NCBI RefSeq assembly: GCF_000302535.1 | Contig: NC_018708.1 | Location: 4,092,001 to 4,156,000 of the forward strand | Direction of reading: 5' to 3' | Source: Acidovorax sp. KKS102 | GTDB taxonomy: Bacteria > Pseudomonadota > Gammaproteobacteria > Burkholderiales > Burkholderiaceae_C | DNA length: 64,000 bases | Shown here: in pieces, positions 59,420 through 64,000 of the stretch | Numbering within the stretch: the stretch's first letter is position 1 | How the letters are laid out: the number at the start of each line of letters is the position of its first letter | The notes under the pieces: model-generated | What the model saw: only the letters and a program-made list of their open reading frames with translations | Told to the model about the DNA's origin: nothing | The model's database searches: none | Program-made: the position numbers and the translations under genes

Positions 59420-60052
59420 ATGATCAAGATCGGCATTGTGGATGACCATGCGATTGTTCGTTCCGGGCTCAAGCAGTTCCTGTCCGAGCATGTGGACCTT
59501 CGGGTCGAGGGCGAAGCCGCCAACGGCCGCGAGGCCATCGACCTGGTGCGCAACAAGGAAATCGATGTACTGCTGATGGACCTGTCGATGCCCGGCCAAA
59601 GCGGGCTGGATGCCCTGGCCATGCTGCGCGCCAAGGCGCCTGACATGGGCATCCTGATTCTGAGCGGGTACCCCGAAGAACACTATGCGATCAACCTGAT
59701 CCGCCAGGGCGCGAGCGGCTACCTGAACAAGGAGTGCGAGCCGTCGGAAATTGTGGAAGCCATCCGCACCATCGCGCTGGGCCGCCGTTACCTGACGCCT
59801 GCCGTTGCCGAGCTGCTTGCGCAGCAACTCAACCGCAAGGACGACGCGCCGCCGCATGAGCAGCTGTCGGAGCGCGAGTTCCAGGTGTTTCTCAAGCTGG
59901 CCAAGGGAGAGACGGCGGGGGACATTGCCAAGTCGCTGTCGCTGAGCGTGAAGACGGTGAGCACCTACCGCACACGCCTGATGGAAAAAATGAGCCTGTC
60001 GTCCAACAGCGACCTCACCTATTACGCGCTCAAGAATCGCCTGATCGACTGA
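59420..60052 (+). CDS. NarL/FixJ-type response regulator
   Basis: A 210-residue response regulator with a receiver domain (1-120) and a LuxR-type helix-turn-helix (about 145-205). The phospho-acceptor is Asp54 in LLMDLSMPG; Asp8/Asp9, Ser/Thr82-type and Lys104 positions are conserved (VDDHAIV, ILSGYPEEH, GYLNKE). The DNA-binding part reads LSEREFQVFLKLAKGETAGD and LSLSVKTVSTYRTRLMEK. Probably phosphorylated by the divergent CHASE3 kinase. The ATG at 59420 has only a weak GAAAG site. Confidence 0.92.
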   Translation: MIKIGIVDDHAIVRSGLKQFLSEHVDLRVEGEAANGREAIDLVRNKEIDVLLMDLSMPGQSGLDALAMLRAKAPDMGILILSGYPEEHYAINLIRQGASGYLNKECEPSEIVEAIRTIALGRRYLTPAVAELLAQQLNRKDDAPPHEQLSEREFQVFLKLAKGETAGDIAKSLSLSVKTVSTYRTRLMEKMSLSSNSDLTYYALKNRLID

Positions 60053-60183
60053 CATCGCCTCGCCTGCCTGCGCCCTGCTGCCTCGCAGGGCTCGGGCAAG
60101 GTCACCTGCCGCACTCCAAAAAAGGGAAGAAAAGCAAACACCGCGACCACCGCATGCACCTACGCACGCGGCGGCGGGTGGTG

Positions 60184-60633
60184 TCACTGCGCCGCGCCTG
60201 ATGAGGCAGCTGGCGCTCCGCCGCTGCTGGTTGCGCCCATGGTGTGCGACAGGCTGCTGTGTTGCACGCAATAGTCCACCAGGGCATCGATCTCGTTGGA
60301 CTTGTCGAACACCGCATCCACGCCCAGTTGCGCACAGCGCATGCGCACATCGGGCGTGGCGTAGTTGCTGAGCACGACCATCTTTTGCCCCGGCCGACGC
60401 GTACGGCAAGCCGCCAACACACCCAGCCCGCTGCCTTGCCGCAAGAACAGATCGACGATGGCCAAGTCCCATTCCTCGGGGTGGGTGGACAACCAGTTCG
60501 TGCCCTCGTCTTCCGTTTCTGCCACGCCCACTGCTTCCACAGACGCCAACTCCTCCAGAGTCCCGATCAGGTTCTCTCGGATGGTGGCGTTGTCTTCAAC
60601 AATGTAGGTGCGCAGTTTCACGGGCGGGTCCAT
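60184..60633 (-). CDS. Single-domain response regulator
   Basis: A 149-residue receiver-only protein: acidic pair in YIVEDNATIRE, phospho-acceptor Asp61 in LAIVDLFLRQGSG, VVLSNYA and the Lys in VFDKSNE. After the receiver (about 1-125) comes an Ala/Ser/Gly-rich tail and no output domain, so it may act by protein contact or as phosphate sink. A GTG at 60621 (VKLRTYIVEDN) is an alternative start. Convergent with the LuxR-type regulator gene; partner kinase not known. Confidence 0.88.
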   Translation of the reverse strand: MDPPVKLRTYIVEDNATIRENLIGTLEELASVEAVGVAETEDEGTNWLSTHPEEWDLAIVDLFLRQGSGLGVLAACRTRRPGQKMVVLSNYATPDVRMRCAQLGVDAVFDKSNEIDALVDYCVQHSSLSHTMGATSSGGAPAASSGAAQ

Positions 60634-60733
60634 CTGTACGGACAGCGCAGATCACCCTGTCCTAGCCTTGAATTTAAGGCTTCTGTCCGCCGGATTCTGC
60701 CAGCCACAGCACGCTGGCCATGTAGGAAGAGTC

Positions 60734-61483
60734 CTACCGCGCAACACATACCGGACAGTCGGCATGGCGCTGCACCCGCATGGTGTTCCACTCCATGGCC
60801 CGGCCATCCAGCATGAGCAGCCGACCCGCCAGCGACTGCCCCACCCCCGCAATGAGCTTGAGCGCTTCGGCCGCCTGCATCGCGCCCACCACACCCACCA
60901 GCGGTGCAAACACCCCCATCGTGGAGCAGCGGACTTCTTCGAACTCCGCGTCGGGCGGGAAGATGCAGGCATAACAAGGCGACCGCGCATCGCGCGGGTC
61001 CACCACCGTGATCTGCCCATCGAACTGGATCACAGCCCCCGCCACCAAGGGTTTGTTGTGACGCACACACGCGGCATTGACCGCCTGGCGGGTCGCATAG
61101 TTGTCGCTGCAGTCGAGTACCACTGTGGCATCGCGCACCAGACTGTCGAGAGCCGCCGCATGCACCCGGGCCTGCAGTGCGGTGACCTGCACCTCGGGGT
61201 TGATGTCGGCCATGGCCTGCGCCGCCGACTGGACCTTGGGACTGCCCACGCGCGCGGTGGTGTGCGCAATCTGGCGCTGCAGGTTGGTCAGGTCCACCAC
61301 GTCGTCATCGACGAGTGTGATGTGGCCCACACCGGCGGAAGCCAAGTACAGCGCAGCGGGCGACCCCAACCCGCCAGCGCCGATGATGAGAGCATGGGCT
61401 TCCAACACCCGCTCCTGCCCCTCGATGCCCACCTCGTCGAGCAGGATGTGGCGGGAATAGCGCAGGAGCTGGTCATCGGTCAT
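60734..61483 (-). CDS. moeB: MoeB/ThiF-family adenylyltransferase
   Basis: A 249-residue E1-like enzyme that adenylates the C terminus of a ubiquitin-fold sulfur carrier (MoaD for molybdopterin, ThiS for thiamine). The ATP motif GAGGLGSPAALYLASAGVG, DDDVVDLTNLQRQ, the DCSDNYATRQAVN segment and zinc CxxC pairs (PCYAC and CPVC) are present. MoeB and ThiF cannot be separated by eye; the molybdoenzymes in this window make MoeB attractive. The ATG at 61483 (MTDDQLLRYSRHI) is the usual family start. A terminator of the upstream ctpA gene lies 54 bases before it. Confidence 0.92.
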   Translation of the reverse strand: MTDDQLLRYSRHILLDEVGIEGQERVLEAHALIIGAGGLGSPAALYLASAGVGHITLVDDDVVDLTNLQRQIAHTTARVGSPKVQSAAQAMADINPEVQVTALQARVHAAALDSLVRDATVVLDCSDNYATRQAVNAACVRHNKPLVAGAVIQFDGQITVVDPRDARSPCYACIFPPDAEFEEVRCSTMGVFAPLVGVVGAMQAAEALKLIAGVGQSLAGRLLMLDGRAMEWNTMRVQRHADCPVCVAR

Positions 61484-61536
61484 GGGAAGGCAGGCCTGCA
61501 GCGGCCAAAAAATCAACGGTGAAACAGGCGGACATG

Positions 61537-61567
61537 AAAAAGGCTGGATTCCTCGCGAAATCCAGCC
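61537..61567 (-). terminator. Intrinsic terminator after ctpA
   Basis: On the minus strand a perfect 9-bp stem GGCTGGATT / AATCCAGCC with an 8-base loop is followed by five T residues (61537-61541), 22 bases after the stop of the protease gene. Confidence 0.9.
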
Positions 61568-61588
61568 CGGGGTCAGAGCGCGAAGGGC

Positions 61589-63025
61589 TCAATTCTCTTT
61601 CTTTTCTTCCTTACGCTCTGTCAGCGTCTTGCTGACCAGCACAGGGCGGCCCTTGAGCTGGTTGAGGGCCTGCACCAACTGGAAGTCCTTGTCGGAGCCA
61701 AACTCGGGCACCTTGCGGTCGGCCGCAGGCTTCTTGGCCTCTTCTTCCATGCGCTTGCGGGCTTCCTCGCGGGCTTTCTCGCGAGCCTCGTCCTTCTTCT
61801 CTTCACCCTGGCCGCTGTTCAGGTGCTTGTCCAGGTCCGCCTCGCGCATGCGCAGGGCGGCGAAGATGTTGCCTTCTTCCGACTCGTCAATCATCACGTC
61901 GGGCACGATGCCCTTGGCCTGGATCGACTTGCCGCTGGGGGTGTAGTAGCGGGCGGTGGTCAGCTTGATGCCCGTGTCAGGGCCCAGCGGCCGCACGGTC
62001 TGCACCGAGCCCTTGCCAAAAGTCTGGCTGCCCATGATGGTGGCGCGCTTGTGGTCCTGCAATGCGCCCGCCACGATTTCGCTGGCGGAGGCAGAGCCTT
62101 CATTGACCAACACCACCAGAGGCACCGACTTGAGGGATGCAGGCAGGCGCTTGAGCGGATCACCGCCGCCCCGGCGCTGGTAGTAGTCGGGCGCGGCCTT
62201 GTAGGTGGCCTTGCTGTCGGCCAGCTGGCCGTTGGTGGTCACCACCGTCACGTTCTCGGGCAAGAAGGCCGCAGAGATGGCCACGGCGGCATCCAGCAGG
62301 CCGCCCGGGTCGTTGCGCAAGTCCAGCACCAGGCCCTTGAGGTTGGGCTCCTGCTTGTAGACCTCTTCCACCTTGCGCACAAAGTCGTCCACCGTGCGTT
62401 CCTGGAATTGAGACAGGCGGATCCAGGCGTAGCCCGGCTCGATCACCTTGCCCTTGACGGACTGGGTCTTGATCTCTTCGCGGGTGATGGTGACAGGGAA
62501 CGTGCGGTTCTCATCCTTGCGGAAGATGGTGAGCGTGACCTTGGTACTGGGCTCGCCGCGCATGCGCTTGACGGCGTCATTCAGCGCCAGGCCCTTGACG
62601 GCGGTCTCGTCGATCTTGGTGATCAAGTCATTGGTTTTGAGACCGGCACGGAAGGCGGGAGAGCCCTCGATGGGCGACACGATCTTGATCAGGCCGTCTT
62701 CCTGCGTGATCTCGATGCCCACGCCCACGAAGCGGCCGGACGTGCCCTCGCGGAATTCCTTGAAGGACTTCTTGTCGAAATACTGGGAGTGCGGGTCCAA
62801 GCTGGACACCATGCCGGAGATGGCGTCGGTGATGAGCTTCTTGTCATCCACCGGCTCGACGTAATCGGTCTTGACCAGACCAAACACGGCGGAGAGTTGC
62901 TGGATTTCCTCAAGTGGTAGCGGTGTCATGGCGCCGCGCGCCACCGTTTGCAGTGACACCGTGGTGAGCGCACCCGCCACCACACCTACCGATACCCATC
63001 CTGCAATCTTGAGTTTGTGGCCCAT
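61589..63025 (-). CDS. ctpA: Carboxy-terminal processing protease (S41 family)
   Basis: A 478-residue periplasmic serine protease of the CtpA/Prc type. An uncleaved signal or anchor (about 8-27) is followed by a PDZ domain (about 75-165, GRFVGVGIEITQEDG, GLKTNDLITKID) and the S41 catalytic core with LVLDLRNDPGGLLD, the Ser in VNEGSASASEIVAGAL and the Lys in SQTFGKGSVQ (Ser-Lys dyad). The C-terminal 90 residues are Lys/Glu-rich coiled coil. The ATG at 63025 precedes MGHKLKIAGW; the longer frame upstream overlaps the gpmA spacer. Lies 122 bases after gpmA on the same strand. Confidence 0.95.
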   Translation of the reverse strand: MGHKLKIAGWVSVGVVAGALTTVSLQTVARGAMTPLPLEEIQQLSAVFGLVKTDYVEPVDDKKLITDAISGMVSSLDPHSQYFDKKSFKEFREGTSGRFVGVGIEITQEDGLIKIVSPIEGSPAFRAGLKTNDLITKIDETAVKGLALNDAVKRMRGEPSTKVTLTIFRKDENRTFPVTITREEIKTQSVKGKVIEPGYAWIRLSQFQERTVDDFVRKVEEVYKQEPNLKGLVLDLRNDPGGLLDAAVAISAAFLPENVTVVTTNGQLADSKATYKAAPDYYQRRGGGDPLKRLPASLKSVPLVVLVNEGSASASEIVAGALQDHKRATIMGSQTFGKGSVQTVRPLGPDTGIKLTTARYYTPSGKSIQAKGIVPDVMIDESEEGNIFAALRMREADLDKHLNSGQGEEKKDEAREKAREEARKRMEEEAKKPAADRKVPEFGSDKDFQLVQALNQLKGRPVLVSKTLTERKEEKKEN

Positions 63026-63116
63026 ACAACACCTTTTACCGCTTCGAAACCAATATACACCTTGGAAGGGCCAAACCCGCTGCAGTTCCGCATGCACGCT
63101 CACTTTGGCGGGGATA

Positions 63117-63134
63117 AGCGGGGTTTTCCCCGCT
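63117..63134. terminator. Hairpin between gpmA and ctpA
   Basis: A perfect 7-bp stem AGCGGGG / CCCCGCT with a 4-base loop follows the gpmA stop by 13 bases. There is no T run after it on the minus strand, so it may only attenuate transcription into ctpA. Confidence 0.45.
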
Positions 63135-63147
63135 CTTTACCTGCGAT

Positions 63148-63891
63148 TTACGCTTTGCCCTGCGATGCCACGGCAGCTGCAGCCTTGGCCGCCGCTTCGG
63201 CATCGCCCAGATAGTAGTGACGGATGGGCTTGAGGTCGGCGTCGAGCTCGTATACCAGTGGAATCCCGTTGGGAATGTTCAGGCCCACGATGTCGGTCTC
63301 GGAGATGTTGTCCAGGTACTTCACCAGCGCGCGGATGGAGTTGCCGTGCGCTGCCACCACCACCCGCTTGCCCGAACGGATGGCGGGCGCCATGGCCTCG
63401 TTCCAGAACGGCAGCACGCGGGCCACGGTGTCTTTCAGGCACTCGGTCAAGGGCACGTTCTCGGCAGCCACACCGGCGTAGCGGCGGTCGCCGCGCTCGC
63501 TGCGGGGGTCGGTGGCTTCCAGTGCGGGCGGCGGCGTGTCATAGCTGCGGCGCCACACCAGCACCTGCTCGTCGCCGTATTGCTTGGCCATGTCGGCCTT
63601 GTTCAGGCCCTGCAGGGCGCCATAGTGGCGCTCGTTCAGGCGCCAGTCCTTGACCACGGGCAGCCAGGTGCAGTCCATTTCGTCGAGCGTGTACCAGAGG
63701 GTGTGGATGGCGCGCTTGAGCACGCTGGTGAACGCCAGATCGAACTCGTAGCCCTCGGCCTTGAGCAGCTTGCCGGCCGACATGGCCTGGGAGACGCCGG
63801 TGGGCGTGAGATCCACATCGGTCCAGCCGGTGAAGCGGTTTTCAAGGTTCCAGGTGGATTCGCCGTGGCGGATCAAAACGAGCTTGTACAT
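63148..63891 (-). CDS. gpmA: 2,3-bisphosphoglycerate-dependent phosphoglycerate mutase
   Basis: A 247-residue histidine phosphatase-fold enzyme that interconverts 3- and 2-phosphoglycerate in glycolysis. The phospho-His motif LIRHGEST (His9) is at the N terminus; [12 protein letters not shown], the Glu/His-containing [12 protein letters not shown], and the second His in [16 protein letters not shown] are intact. Normal family length. The start ATG at 63891 follows GGAAACC. Divergent from the rhodanese gene at the window end, a neighbourhood common in beta-proteobacteria. Confidence 0.97.
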   Translation of the reverse strand: MYKLVLIRHGESTWNLENRFTGWTDVDLTPTGVSQAMSAGKLLKAEGYEFDLAFTSVLKRAIHTLWYTLDEMDCTWLPVVKDWRLNERHYGALQGLNKADMAKQYGDEQVLVWRRSYDTPPPALEATDPRSERGDRRYAGVAAENVPLTECLKDTVARVLPFWNEAMAPAIRSGKRVVVAAHGNSIRALVKYLDNISETDIVGLNIPNGIPLVYELDADLKPIRHYYLGDAEAAAKAAAAVASQGKA

Positions 63892-63978
63892 GGTTTCCCC
63901 AGGAAATACGGGCTAAAGAAAAAGCAGACCAAACCCGGCATTCTAGAATTACGCGGTTCGCCAACCCAAGGAAGCTTC

Positions 63979-64000
63979 GTGAAATTCATTATTGATAACT
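63979..64000 (+). CDS. Start of rhodanese-like membrane protein gene (partial)
   Basis: A GTG at 63979 preceded by AAGGAAG opens a frame MKFIIDN that continues past the window end. The first residues and the place divergent from gpmA agree with the YibN-like rhodanese gene that usually precedes grxC and secB in beta-proteobacteria. Only seven codons are visible, so this rests mainly on neighbourhood. Confidence 0.5.

Noticed and set aside
61823-62920. A 365-codon plus-strand frame opposite ctpA
   Set aside because: Shadow of the S41 protease, whose catalytic Ser and Lys motifs are clear on the minus strand.

Overview
The window looks like chromosome of a high-GC betaproteobacterium of the family Comamonadaceae (Acidovorax-like). 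This is inferred from the GC-rich codon use, the gene neighbourhoods (FDH TAT-target/TorD/polyferredoxin locus, DUF3460-scpA, panD-bioA-bioD-bioF, gpmA-rhodanese) and short dispersed repeats of a type I associate with that family. No rRNA, tRNA, CRISPR array, prophage or complete insertion sequence was seen.

Layout. 0.1-3 kb: a membrane-anchored C13 (legumain/caspase-like) peptidase, a small hypothetical protein and a glycine-rich RRM RNA-binding protein with a clear terminator. 3-20 kb: a formate-oxidation supercluster, all on the minus strand: LysR regulator, fused NuoE/NuoF-type diaphorase subunit, NAD-type formate dehydrogenase alpha subunit, DUF3305, DUF3306, a 701-residue polyferredoxin, a TorD-like chaperone, the FDH-region TAT target, the exported periplasmic-facing FDH (alpha, beta, lipoprotein, cytochrome b gamma, small secreted protein) and fdhD. 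Most genes overlap or are nearly contiguous, so the soluble and membrane formate dehydrogenases seem to be built and matured together. 20-28 kb: apbC, Mrr-like membrane protein, patatin, strictosidine-synthase-like protein, metG, YitT, and two lipoproteins. 28-44 kb: cofactor biosynthesis (scpA, then nadB, queE, queD, panD, bioA-bioD-bioF; pabB-pabC fusion; nadC-nadA; panB-panC), interrupted by a CHMI-like tautomerase, a truncated SDR gene and two disordered low-complexity proteins.

45-56 kb: the least understood region. It carries a doubled set of transglutaminase, circularly permuted ATP-grasp and alpha-E proteins (one ATP-grasp/alpha-E pair fused, one split), next to a zinc-binding metallopeptidase. 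Published comparative genomics predicts such sets make or modify peptides by amide-bond chemistry, but substrate and product are unknown. In front of the stand-alone alpha-E gene the 5' end of that gene is repeated twice in exact 149-bp steps, giving two 51-codon leader ORFs whose stop codons overlap the next start codon.

56-64 kb: envelope-stress genes (BON lipoprotein, DUF883, DUF1328), a CHASE3-type histidine kinase divergent from a LuxR-type response regulator, a single-domain receiver, moeB/thiF, a CtpA protease, gpmA, and the first codons of a rhodanese gene running off the end.

A repeat family of about 60 bp occurs both between genes and inside coding sequences (fdsA, the fused NuoE/NuoF gene, the ATP-grasp/alpha-E fusion), where it adds linker residues without breaking the frame. 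A separate 121-bp element with 18-bp terminal inverted repeats lies between queE and queD.
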